DNA of 64,000 bases from Laguncularia racemosa (lineage: Eukaryota > Streptophyta > Magnoliopsida > Myrtales > Combretaceae): contig JBBMOL010000249.1 in NCBI GenBank assembly GCA_037954665.1, positions 620,001-684,000 of the forward strand. The letters are read 5' to 3'. Shown one piece after another: positions 20,751 through 32,264 of the stretch. Under the pieces are notes generated by a model. That model was given only the letters and a program-made list of their open reading frames with translations, was not told the origin of the DNA and did no database searches. The translations under genes and the position numbers were made by a program. The stretch's first letter is position 1, and each line of letters begins with the position of its first letter.

Positions 20751-21871
20751 GTTTCTAGATGCGATTTATCTGAAGTACAAATGTAATCTCAAATAATTTG
20801 TAGCACACTCCCTTCACTTCACCACGTCACAATAACAAGTTTGGATAACAACACACACACTTGTACACCCACGGTGCAACAAGTCACCATTGCAATAAAT
20901 ATTTCTTATCACTTCAAGTATATTAGAATAAGTGAAGCATAAATAAATACTTCCAAGTAGTTAAGATATTGAATTCAAGTAAGCAAGTGTTTAAGTAATA
21001 ATACTCAATAACTTTCACACTTAAATGCTTATATTTGAATTTCAAACTTCATTACTTAACTTCCTTAATTAGCTACGGTTCACACTCACACTTTATCTTA
21101 ATGTGCAGCACCTTACACTACACACAACTCCACAAATTTACACCACCACACACACCTAATCATGTTGCACTCACTCCACCAATAACTCCACGGCAACAAC
21201 ACAAAATGCACTCCACTTGCACGATAATGATAACAAATGACTACAACAACAAATACACTCTACTTCCACGGCAATATTAACAAGATGTACTCCACTTTCC
21301 ACAAGTTCTAACCGCAACTTTAAAACAAAATGGGCAGCAACTCAAATTTGAAATTCAAACCAATTCACTAATTGCAAGCCTTCTTCAATTGGTAAGTAAT
21401 GAATTCAAATTCAAATAGCAATCATTAACTCCCACAACTTAATTGCATATGTTTGAATTCAAACAATTCCTTACTAATTAAAACTCAATGCAATCTGCAA
21501 ATTATACTCCTCTAATTCAAAATTACACAATGGAAGTCACAACAACAACTAACACATCCTCCTTCATGCCACAACAAGCTATGGCAAGGATTTTGGTAAG
21601 TTTTGCAAGTTCCAAAAATTGTTGAATTAAACAACACTTTATACTTCTGCCCTTCCACGAAAATTATTGATCATAAAATGATGCAAAAACCTTCCTAAAC
21701 CAACTCCAACAATCAGTAAATTAAATTCCAAGCCAAGGTAATTTCGCAATCTCAAAACAACAACAACACAATTTGCGGTTTTCACTTGATCAACCCTAAT
21801 TGATGATCAATTCCACGAAATCAAATAAAACCAATTCCCTTCTCTCAACATGTGCTTTGATACCAAAAAGA
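20751..21871 (-). other. Leader and PBS of element E
   Basis: AC/AT-rich, gene-free leader with CCCACGGTGCAAC (near 20869) and several CCACGGCAACA motifs, and a conserved GATTTTGGTAAGTTTTGCAAG segment near 21592. The PBS complement GCTTTGATACCA lies at about 21854-21865. Confidence 0.7.
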
Positions 21872-23095
21872 TGATGTGCCTAAAACCAAGATTAAGCACA
21901 TATAAAAACCAATTTGAAAGACAATCAAACAATGTCAATCAAACTAGTCTCAATTACATGAACAATGCCGTCAATTTCCAACGAATGTAACCAATTCTTC
22001 AATTATGATGTATTTGAATCTTAAATCCAAATATAATATAGCTTTGATACCAAAAAGATTATGTGTCTAATTCCACTTAGAAGCACAATTAAAAGACTTA
22101 AGAAAAAACAATCTCAAGTCAAGGTAAAACCGGATCCACAAGGGCAAAAATCACGTGAACCCTAGTGAAGATGTAATGAATTCCAAGTGCTCAAAGATAT
22201 AATTGTAATACCACAATGATAATCTCTTCTAATAACACCCTAATCACATATAATCCACGAAAATAATCCACAAATTCAAAAGAAAACCTCAATTCCAAGG
22301 ACTCCTTTCCAATAGTGAAAAACACGTTTTAAAGGGAATTCTCAATGATGATTCGAATTCAATTGCAAGGGACCTTAAATAAACACAAGAATTCGTCAAC
22401 AATAAGAAGTAATTCTGACCAAGACTATCTCAATTCAACCCTAGATATGACACACTAGAGAAGAAAAGAAATCACAACAAAATGAAATTGATATAACTTA
22501 CAATTTCAAGGTGTTGCACTCGCCACAATTTCAATTCTTGGGATTGAAATTAATAAGAGTCTAATGACAATTTGGAACCCTAATTCTCACATGAAGAAGA
22601 AGTGTTTGATTTGCAAAAATAAGCCTTCCAAACCCTCTCTTAAGCAAGTATTTATACTTGCTACTCCTAGGGTTAAAAAGTGCTCAAAATTACAAGTTTG
22701 CCACTTTTAAGGTGACCAACCCTAAATTAAAATTACAAGGAAATAAAAGTATCCCAAAACCAAAATACAACCAAAATAGTTCATAAAAGAATAAAAATAT
22801 AAAAGAAATGGTCTTCAAGATGCCGGTCTTCTATAGGATCCATCGGCCCAACTCATCGCCGGTTCAGGTCGGTCCATGGATAACCCACAAGCTGAGTTCG
22901 AGGGAGTTTGTCCATTGCCCTATAGAATATGATAAGTGTGCCTGTTGGAAAACACAATACAAGAATAATAGAAAAGAGGTTAATATATAAGTAATTTTGG
23001 GGTCGATCTGCTCAAAATGTGCCATCATCGCCAAAATTTGAATTCCTTTAGTTTTTGCCCTAATGATAGGTCTTATCGGATTTTGATTCCTATTA
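21872..23095 (-). repeat. 5' LTR of element E (long form)
   Basis: 1224 bp. Extension 21872-22058 (ending GCTTTGATACCAAAAAGA), then core 22059-23095 (mutated edge TTATGTGTC and terminus CCTATTA). Minus-strand TATA at 22648-22657. It abuts CTCAG, the right target duplication in D. Confidence 0.85.
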
Positions 23096-25302
23096 CTCAG
23101 ATCAGTAACATTAAACGTAGCACTTACTTGATACTCACCTGGTAAATCTATCTTGTACGCATTATCATTGATGCGCTCAAGAATTTGAAATGGTCCATCG
23201 CCTCTAAGAAGTAATTTAGATCGACACTGCACAGGAAACCGCTCTTTGTGCATGTGAACCCAAACCCAATCTCCAGGTTCAAAGACAGCTTGTCGACGAC
23301 CCTTATTGGCTTGTTTCACATACTGCTCTGTTCTTCACTCAATGTTTAGCCTTGCCTTCTCATGGATCTGTTTAACAAATTCTGCCTTCTTCTTGCCATC
23401 TAGATTAACATACTTAGAAATTGGCAAAGGTGATAAATCCAAAGGAGTTAGTGGATTAAAACCATACACAATTTCAAAAGGAGTAAACTTAGTAGCAAAA
23501 TGCACTGTACGGTTATAGCCAAATTCAACATGCGGTAAACAATCCTCCCAACTTTTAATATTCTTTTTAATGACAGCCCTCAACAAATTAGATAAAGTTC
23601 GATTTACTACCTTAGTTTGACCATCAGTCTATGGATGACAAGTAGTAGAAAACAATAACTTAGTTCCTAACTTAGCGTACAAGGTCTTCCAGAAGTAGCT
23701 CAAGAACTTAGCATCTCTATCCAATACGATTGTTCTAGGCATACCATGCAATCTCACAACTTCCCTAAAGAACAAATTAGCAATATTGCAAGCATCATCT
23801 ATTTTGTGACAAGGAATGAAATGTGCCATCTTAGAAAATCTATCCACAACTACAAAAATAAAATCTCGACCATGCCTAGACCTGGGTAATCCTAACACAA
23901 AATCCATGGAAATATCTACCCAAGGCTCATGAGGAATGGGAAGTGGGGTATAAAGACCTTGAGGTTGGACTCTAGATTTTTCTTGCTTACAAGTGACACA
24001 TTGCTCACAAATCCTCTCAACATCTCGTTTCATGTGAGGCTAATAGAAGTGTTCCTGCAATACCCCTAAGGTTTTAGCTACTCCAAAATGTCCCATTTAA
24101 CCTCCTCCATGAGACTCCCTCACTAGTAATTCTCTTAAGGAATAAATTGGAATGCATAGTTTACTCTCCCTAAACAAGAATCCTTCTTGTTTATAAAATT
24201 TACCATGACCACTTTTCTCACAATGCACATACTCTTCACAAAAATCTCGATCAGTAGCATACAATTCCTTAATGTGCTCAAAACTAAGCAGTCTAGAACT
24301 AAGAGTAGAGATAAGAGCATACCTTCTAGAAAGTGCATCAACAATGACATTCTCTTTACCTTGCTTGTAGTGGATGACATAAGGAAATGTTTTGATGAAC
24401 TCCACCCAACGAGCATGCCTTTTGTTTCGCTTGTGTTGTCCCTTCAAGTACTTCAAGGATTCATGGTCAGTGTGGATCACGAACTCTTTTAGCCAAAGAT
24501 AGTGTTGCCAAGTCTCCAATGCTCGAACCAATGCATATAACTCCTTGTCATAAGTAGGGTAGTTCAAGGTTGCCCCACTTAGCTTCTCGCTAAAGAATGC
24601 AATTGGTCTTCTCTCTTGCATGAGCACTGCTCCAATACCTAATCCTGAAGCATCACACTCAATTTCAAACGTTTTAGCAAAATTAGGTAAAGCAAGTAAT
24701 GGTGCTTGAGTCATCTTATTTTTAAGCGTCTGAAAGGCCTTCTATTGTTGCTCTCCCCATCTGAACCCCTGTTCTTCTTAATTACCTCAGTAAGTGGTGC
24801 TGCAATGGTGCTGAAATCCTTCACAAATCTCTTGTAAAAGCTCGCTAGTCCATGGAAACTCCGCACATTACTTACATTAGTTGGACTAGGCCATTCTTAG
24901 ATCGCACGAATCTTTTCTTCATCAACCTGTATCCCCTGTGCACTAACAACAAAACTAAGAAACATAAGTTTGTCTGTGCAAAAAGTGCACTTTTTGAGGT
25001 TAGCATATAATTGCTCCTTTTGAAGCACTTCTAAAACATCCCTCAAGTGACATATATGGTCTTCCAAACTCTTGCTGTAAATGAGAATATTATCAAAATA
25101 GACAACCACAAATTTGCCAATAAAAGTCCTCAAAAGATGGTTCATAAGTCTCATAAAAGTATTAGGTGCATTAGTTAAACCGAAAGGCATTACTAACCAC
25201 TCATACAATCCATATTTCGTTTTGAATGCGGTTTTCCATTCATCACCTTCTTTCATTCTAATTTGGGGATATCCACTTTTCAGATCAATTTTGGAAAAGA
25301 CA
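23096..25302 (-). pseudogene. RT (C-part), RNase H and integrase of element D
   Basis: Middle and end of D's pol, read from 25302 downwards. RT: FSKIDLKSGYPQIR, VMPFGLTNAPNTFM, then YFDNILIYS, where the canonical YFDD catalytic Asp has become Asn. RNase H: IECDASGLGIGAVL, EKLSGATLNYPTYDKELYAL and HTDHESLKYL. Integrase: zinc-binding CEQCVTCKQEKS, core DISMDFVLGLPRSRHGRDFI, IVLDRDAKFLSYFW and FEIVYGFNPLTPL, and the C-terminal PGDWVWVHMHKERFP and INDNAYKIDLPGEY. It carries one frameshift (about 24.72-24.90 kb) and stops near 24.90, 24.10, 24.04, 23.63 and 23.34 kb. The frame continues at 50507 (upstream) and at 8652 (downstream). Confidence 0.88.
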
Positions 25303-26764
25303 TGATCCAAGCAAAAAGAGATATAAAATGAGCGTGAATAAATACCGACAAGTGTAACGGATCGGATCAAGTAATATAGTGAGAGATGAGTGTCGAACCA
25401 CGAAGATTGATTAAGTAATAGACCAATATCAATTTCTATTATTATTTAGGCAATGATATTTGATGAGATCAAATGTGAATGAATTATGCTAAATGCGCAA
25501 AAAGAGAATTGTGTTTGAAAAAGTATGAATTGATGGTGGGAAATTAGAATCCACCCTAATTCTGCAAATCATATTGTCTTCATGTTATAATAACTCATAG
25601 CTATATGGATTTTCACAAGAAATTGACAAAACCTTAGTCCTTTATCAAGTTTTAAAGTAACATTACCCCAATTTAATTTAATAGCTCCCGCTAATTATAA
25701 TCAATGGAGGATTCCAATTCACAATCATAAATCTCCCAATTATATGATTGCCTAATATCTTTAAAATAATTTCTCATAATCCCTTAGTGAAAAATTTAAT
25801 AAAAATATTGCATGAAACACTTAGGTTAATTTCTAATAAAATTCAATAACACTGCTTCCGCATGAATTATTAAATCTTACTTAGGAATTCCTAATAAAGC
25901 CTAAATTTCTCTTTCGAGTCATTTACATTCCTATGCATTGATTTCAATTACAAAATACAATTCATAGCAGGACTTCTTATATGAAAATTTCGTATATCTA
26001 TATGTCCTATAACATGAATACAATGATCATTTTAGTTTGAATTATGGCTTCATCATGTTTCCCACAAGGATGATTTAGAACATTATGGAGTAGATTGCAT
26101 AAGAACAATTGAAATAAATAGGTGCAATGGAATTCATATTGAATAACAAGAATAAACTAATAAATGGCATAAAAGAAAATAAAGTAAATGAAACAATTGC
26201 TATAATCTTCAAGAGTTTGTAGAACTTCAATCCTCTGAAATGATTCCTAGAATTCTTCAATTGAAAGCAAACTTCAGCAAAATAACATTCTTTCTTCAAA
26301 CTAAAATTTGGAATAACATGAAATGTAAAAGAATTAAAGAGAATATAAAATCCTAAAGTTCCTAAGAGAATTCTAATGATACAAAAGAAAAACAAAGGAT
26401 GCTAAAACAAAGGATGCTCTCAAGGTTCACACAAGGGGTCTATTTATAGATCCAAAGAGGAGGAGGATAAGGCTGATCTGATGAGGAATTGAGTCAGCAA
26501 ATTAATTAAGATACGATTTTGGAGAGATTTTCGCAATGGATATCCGAGGAATAATGTAGGTCGGCTCAAGGCCGGCGACCTTTAGTAGTAGGTCGGCCTA
26601 AGGCCAGCGACCTTCAATGCAATCCTCTAATTAACTTGTAATTTACTTTTAGGTCCTCCAAACCTGAATTTTCACAATAAACACCATTAAATATCATTTC
26701 TTTATATTTTCTTATAATATTGAAATAAATTTAATATAAATTCAAAAGAAAATATAAGTATAAT
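25303..26764 (-). repeat. 3' LTR of element G (left part)
   Basis: TGATCCAAGCAAAAAGAG at the left edge, AGTATAAT at the K insertion point; the last 12 bp resume at 46935-46946. It pairs with 48961-50501. The frame 26075-26395 is not conserved in the partner LTR and is not called. A GGCCGGC-rich island lies at about 26565-26620. Confidence 0.85.
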
Positions 26765-27987
26765 TGATGTGCCTAAAACCAAGTTTAAGCACACAAAACC
26801 AAGATTGAAAGACACTTAGACAATGTCATTCAAACTAGCTTCAACCTCATGAACATTAGCGTCAAATCTCAATGCTTTTGAACCAATTAGACAACAATGA
26901 TGTGTTCAATCTTAAATCCAAATATGATATAGCTCTGATACCAAAAAGATGATGTGCCTAAATCCACTAAAAAGCACAATCAAAAGACTTAAGAAAAAAA
27001 TCTCAAGTCAAGGCAAAACCGGATCCACAAAGGGCAATTTCACGTGCACCCTAATGAAGATATGATGAAATCCAAATGTTGAAAGATATAATTGTAATAG
27101 CACAATGATAATATCTTCTAACAACACTCTAATCTCATATAATCCACGCAAATAATCCACAAATTCAAAAGAAAACCTCAATTATAAGAATTCATTTCCA
27201 ATAGAGAAGAACACGTTTTCAAGTGGATTCTTCAATGATGATCCGAATCCAATTGCTAAGTATTTCAAATAAACTCAAGAATTCGTGAATAATAAGATGT
27301 ATTTCTGACCAAGAACTATCTCAATTCAACCCTAGATATGACAAACTAGAGAAGAAAAGAAATCACAACAAAATGAAATTGATATAACTCACAATTTCAA
27401 GATGTTGCACTTGCCACAATTTCAACTCTTGAGATTGAAATTGATAAGAGTTTAGATGACAATTAGGAACCCTTATTCTCACGTGAAAGGTAGTGTTTAA
27501 TCTGCAAAAATAAGCCTCCTTAAACCCTCTCTTAAGCAAGTATTTATACTTGCTACTCCTAGGGTTAAAAAGTGCTCAAAATTACAAGTTTGCCACTTTT
27601 AAGGTAGCTAACCCTAAATGAAAATTACAAGGAAATAAAAGTATCCCAAAACCAAAATACAACTAAAATAGTTCATAAAAGAAGAAATATATAAAAGAAA
27701 TGGTCTTCATGATGCCAGTCTTCTATAGGATCCATTGGCCCAGCTCATCGCCGGTTCAGGTTGGTTCATGGATAACCCACAAGCTGAGTCTGAGGGAGTT
27801 TGTCCATTGCCCTATAGAATATAACAAGTGTGCCTGTTGGAAAACACAATACAAGAATAATAGAAAAGAGGTTAATGTATAAATAATTCCAAGGTTGATC
27901 TGCTCAAAATGGGCCCTCATCGCCAAGATTTGAAATCCTTTAGTTCTTGCTCCAATGATAGGTCTTGTTGGATTTTTATTCCTATCA
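26765..27987 (-). repeat. 3' LTR of element K (long form)
   Basis: 1223 bp. The extension (26765-26949) starts TGATGTGCCTAAAACCAAG and ends with the PBS-like GCTCTGATACCAAAAAGA; the core LTR follows to TTCCTATCA. The left edge is fixed by the ATAAT duplication. Minus-strand TATA at 27540-27549. Confidence 0.86.
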
Positions 27988-29315
27988 TCTCCTCGGGCCT
28001 CAAAAAGAATTGTCCTCAAATCTGGTAGATCAAATGCAATGGAGACTTTGTTTTCTCCTAGTAATCCATCTGAAGAAGTATCTCTGCAGAATCCCAATAT
28101 CTGAAATACTACAGGTGGTGATTGTCTTCTCTCCTCCATTTCTAGGATGTATCTTATTTGCAACACAAATAATGACCCATTATCCATTGAGGTGTCCCCT
28201 ATTTCAACCCATTTCACTGATATTGTATCCTCCTTTTCTAACTCTTCTGTATGTCGCTGATCCTCATGGTCTTCTAATAGTTGGCCCAAGTGCTCATTGT
28301 CTTCTGAGACCTTTGAAGGTGAACACAACTGTCTCTGTACATTCTGGCCCTCTAATGATAGACTCATTTGACTCTGTTCGTCAGAATACTCCAATGGTTT
28401 ACTCAACTGCTCGTGAACCACTAGTATCTCTGAAGGAGAACATAACTGATCTTGACCAGTTTGGTTCCCTGGTAGTTTGCTCCTAGTATCTTGGAATGAA
28501 TAGGATTGTCTCTGTCTTTCTACTTTCAAGGCTAATTGTATAACCTCATCAAGTGTACTATATCTCTGAAGCTCAACTACACAAGCTATCTCATACTTTA
28601 ACCTAGATACAAAACGTGCTAGGGTTTGTTTAGGAGGCTCAACTGATCCACATCTGATCACTAGTGTCTCAAACTCCTGTGCGTAGTCATGCACTGTTTT
28701 ACCCCCCTGTCTCAGTGTCTGGAGACGCATAACTAACTCATGCCCGTAGTGTTTCGGTACAAACCTATTCCTCAAAAATCATTTCATGTCTCTCCAAGTG
28801 TGTATTCCGGTCTCTCTATCCCTTTGCCAACTGATCACCATATTTCTCCACCACAAAGCGACATACCCTGTGAACTCTACAGCTGCAAGGTGTACCCTGG
28901 AGTCTTCATCAATCTCATAACACTTGAAAAGACCCTCAACTTGGTCTTCCTAGCCTAGGTAATCATCAGCGGAACCCCTACCATCAAATGAAGGCATCTG
29001 TAGCTTCACACACTCTAGTCCTCGAGGTGGTCTAAATTCCCTATCCGAGTATGGATTAACCCCAAAATTATCATCTCTGCCTTCCCTAAGAGCATGATAA
29101 TCTCCTTCTAATCTAGGTGATGCCTGAAGGTTTACCACAAGTGGTTATGGTAATGTCCTCCTATCAATTCTTGTTACCAATGTAGCAACAATTGTGGTAA
29201 GGTCCTGAAGTTGCTCATCTAGAGTTCTTCCACTTGTATTTCAACGACCTAGTCTGCCACCCACTTGGTTATTGGCCTCATTGCCAATGTCCCCATTCAC
29301 ACTATTATATGACAT
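27756..29315 (-). pseudogene. Gag-tail ORF of element K
   Basis: One frame of about 519 codons from ATG 29315 (MSYNSVNGDIGNEANN), with four in-frame stops and no frameshift. Gag core: FRPPRGLECVKLQMPSFDG, DDYLG-stop-EDQVEGLF (Trp to stop), HELVMRLQTLRQGGKTV, YEIACVVELQRYSTLDE and LALKVERQRQ. The CCHC knuckle and protease are absent. A Ser/Pro/Glu-rich repeat linker follows (CSPSEILVVHEQLSKPLE; CSPSKVSEDNEHLGQLLE), then EMEERRQSPPVVFQILGF and LPDLRTILFEARGDD. The frame passes through the PPT and ends 232 nt inside the LTR with the ARTKGFQILAMRAHFEQ tail. Particle-forming Gag without enzymes. Confidence 0.82.
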
Positions 29316-30453
29316 GTTTGTGGATGCGATTTATCTGAAGTACAAATGTAATCTCAAAAAAAAAAAAATTTGTAGCATACTCCCTTCATTTCACTACATC
29401 ACAATAACAAGTTTGGATAACCACACACACACTTGTACACCTACGGTGCAACAAGTCACCAATGAAATAAATACTTCTTATCACTTCAAGTATATTAGAA
29501 TAATTGAAGCACAAATAAATACTTCCAAGTAGTTAAGATATTGAATTCAACTAAGCAAGTGTTTAAGTAATAATACTCAATAACTTTCACACTTAAATGC
29601 TTATATTTGAATTTCAAACTTCACTACTTAACTCCCTTAATTAGCCACGGTTCACACTCACACTTTATCTTAATGTGCAGCACCTTACACTACACACAAC
29701 TCCACAAATTTACACCACCACACACACCTTCAATCACGGTGCACTCACTCCACCAATAACTCCACGGCAACAACACAAACACTACACTCCACTCCCACGA
29801 CAACAATAAGAAATGGAAACAACAACAAATATACTTCCACCTCCACGGCAAATAATGATAACAAAGGACTAATATGTGACTTTCCACAAATGAATTATGA
29901 ATTTCACAATAGGCAGCAACTTTCAATTTGAAATTCAAACAACTTCACTTATTGCAAGCCTTCCTCAATTGGTAACAATGAATTCAAATTCAAATAGCAA
30001 TCATTAACTCCTACAACTTAATTGCATATGTTTGAATTCAAATAATTCCTTACTAATCAAAACTCAATGCAATATGCAAATTGTGCTCCACCAATTCAGA
30101 ATTACATAATGGAAATCAAAAACAACAAACTACACTTCCTCCTCCACGCCACAACAAGCTACGACAAGGATTTTGGTAAGTTTTGCAGGTTCCAAAAATT
30201 GCTAAAGTAAACACACTTTATACTTCTGCTCTTCCACGTAAATTAGTGACCACAAAATGATGCAACAACCTTCCCAAACCAACTCCAACAAACAGAAAAA
30301 TAAACACCACGACAAGGTAATTTCACAAACTCAAAACCACAACAATCAATACAATTGCGGTTTCCACTAAATCAATCCTAATGGATGATTGACTCCACGA
30401 AATCAAATGAAACCAATTCCCTTCTCTCAACAAGAGCTCTGATACCAAAAAGA
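29316..30453 (-). other. Leader and PBS of element K
   Basis: AC-rich, gene-free leader. CTACGGTGCAACAAG (about 29441), CCACGGTTCACAC, TCACGGTGCAC and several CCACGGCAA motifs recur every 50-100 bp. PBS complement GCTCTGATACCA at 30436-30447, next to the LTR edge at 30454. Confidence 0.7.
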
Positions 30454-30464
30454 TGATGTGCTCA
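30454..30464 (-). repeat. 11-bp edge of K's 5' LTR
   Basis: TGATGTGCTCA, the terminal bases of K's 5' LTR. The rest resumes after J at 45715. Its last five bases (GCTCA) are J's target duplication. Confidence 0.85.
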
Positions 30465-32212
30465 TGATAGAGCCATTTTATACTCAATCTTTATAGTATA
30501 AATTGTGTTAAATTATTATTGATTTTATAGAAATCATAAGGAAATGGTACTTTAATTCTATCATCGTGATAAATCAGGTTAAATGGAGTCAAGGATGCCA
30601 ATTTAAGTAAATTAGAGAAGCCATCTACAACTTGGTTCAAAGACAAGGATTTACACCGCTAGAGGGAAGTACATGGGCATGTAATTGAAGTACACGGCCG
30701 TGTACTTGGTTTTGAATCAACAGGAAGAGACACAGTTGAAGTACACGGCCGTGCAGCTAACTAGGAACTAGCACGGTTTGAGGCACGGCCAAGGTACAAA
30801 TCGTGCCCCTCACTAGACAACAAGGCGGAAATGTGGACTTTGAACAGAGAGAGACACGGCTTAGGGCACGGCCGTGGTGGAAGCCGTGGGAGCAACCGTG
30901 CTTGGAGCCGTGGTGGAAGCTAGGTGTGCCAAGGAGAAGAAAGTGTGGAACATCAACCAGATGAAGGCACGACTTGAAATCTAGCCGTGGGTGTAACCGT
31001 GGTACACACTAGACACGGATGAAGACTTGTAGATTATGCACAGATGAAGGCACGGCTTGAAATCTGGCCGTGTGTCTAACCGTGGTACACACTGGGCGCG
31101 GATGAAGACTTGAAGAATATTCACAGAGGATGGCACGGCTTGACCCACGGCCGTGTGGTGGGGCATGCCAGGCAGACGAATCTTCACTTCTCGAAATTTA
31201 CTTAAAAAAGGAAAGATATTTTCGTATCTTGCTAGCAAAAGATCACATGCTATCCATCTAATAATATAAATAGAGCCAACCCTAAAGGGTTAGGGGAACT
31301 TTTAATCTTGGAATCTTGGATCACCTTGGAGACAAGAAGAAAACGCGGAGGCAGAGCAGGCAGCCGAAAACAGAGGCTTGTTATGTTTTTATTTTTATTT
31401 TTCGTTTTATTGATGAACATGTGTAGCTAAGCTACTTTTCTAGCCAAAGGGTCATAGATGTTTAATTCTCCACGAATTGTGAGGTCTAATTGACTTGTAT
31501 TTATTCTATTCTTTGTTTTCGGGTATTCACATATCTTCTGATCGTTTTGTCATTATTATCTTTGTTGATTGGTATGAATAGAGCTCTTCTACTCAATTAG
31601 CAAGTTAATATATTGTCAACTAGCACGTCAAATCCGTAATTGTTTGATTGTTCTAGTCTTAGTGACGCAATAACATGTTTGGTTATAAAAGAGATGATCG
31701 AATTCATGTTATGGAGGTATGTGATCATTTTTAAATAGGTTATCTTATAATCTATTGGCATGAATTGGTGGTCTCTCTAGATCTTAATGCTATTGATAGA
31801 TTAAATCCTAAGCACTTGTCTAGGGTTGTTTAATCAATAAGAGAAATAATTCAAAGCGCTTGTCTGAGGTTATCGAGGAAGTAAGGAGAGATAGGTTGTT
31901 AGAGCTTGTTAATAACCATAACCAATTTATCTAGGAACAAGAATAGAGAACATTTGCATCGATGATCAATTCCTTGAATTAAACTATCTTGATTCCTTTG
32001 GCTAGGCTTTTATTAATATCCGATTTTCTTACTTTGTTTTACTTTATTTTGATTCACAAACAAAACCCCACCATTTTTCTTTTCCCTTTTATTCTCCTTC
32101 AATAGAAATAAGTTTAACCAATCTCTGTGGATTCAACCCTACTCACCACTATATGCAAATCATATAATTGTCTAGGAGTAGGTTTTATTTTTGTTGGATT
32201 CGACACCCATAA
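30465..32212 (+). repeat. 5' LTR of element J
   Basis: Starts TGATAGAGCCATTTTATA; the terminus is CCCATAA (CCCATCA in the right copy). A dense CACGGCCGTG-type palindrome cluster lies at about 30660-31165. TATAAATAGAGCC at about 31267-31280 is a likely TATA box. The frame at 30981-31238 is an artefact of the cluster. Confidence 0.9.
31267..31276 (+). promoter_or_regulatory. LTR TATA box of J
   Basis: ATATAAATAG, the best TATA match in the LTR, just downstream of the palindromic cluster. The same motif occurs in the right LTR near 44760. Confidence 0.5.
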
Positions 32213-32218
32213 AAATTT

Positions 32219-32236
32219 TGGCGTTGTTGCCGGGGA
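32219..32236 (+). promoter_or_regulatory. PBS of element J (tRNA-Asp type)
   Basis: TGGCGTTGTTGCCGGGGA, matching the tRNA-Asp complement except for C-to-T changes. It lies 6 nt after the LTR. Confidence 0.83.
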
Positions 32237-32264
32237 TTGGTGTCAAATTTATTTCTATTCTTGT

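Larger units (their letters stand above)
8653..23095 (-). mobile_element. Non-autonomous Gag-only retrotransposon E
   Basis: Minus-strand element inserted in D's integrase C-terminus. Target duplication CTCAA (8648-8652) / CTCAG (23096-23100). LTRs: 8653-9850 and 21872-23095, both beginning with the 175-190 bp extension. PPT complement TCTCCTCGGGCCTCA at 9851-9865. PBS at about 21854-21866. It encodes a Gag fused through a linker to the integrase tail; protease, RT, RH and IN are absent. Element A is inserted in its gag. Confidence 0.87.

Noticed and set aside
26075..26395. Hydrophobic 106-residue ORF in G's LTR
   Set aside because: Broken and shorter in the paired LTR (49731-49916), so not conserved between copies.
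27965..28486. Plus-strand ORF of 173 residues opposite K's tail (similar ones at 1507-1902, 10114-10338 and 60901-61161)
   Set aside because: Antisense to the linker/tail coding sequence; its openness follows from the codon composition of the sense strand.
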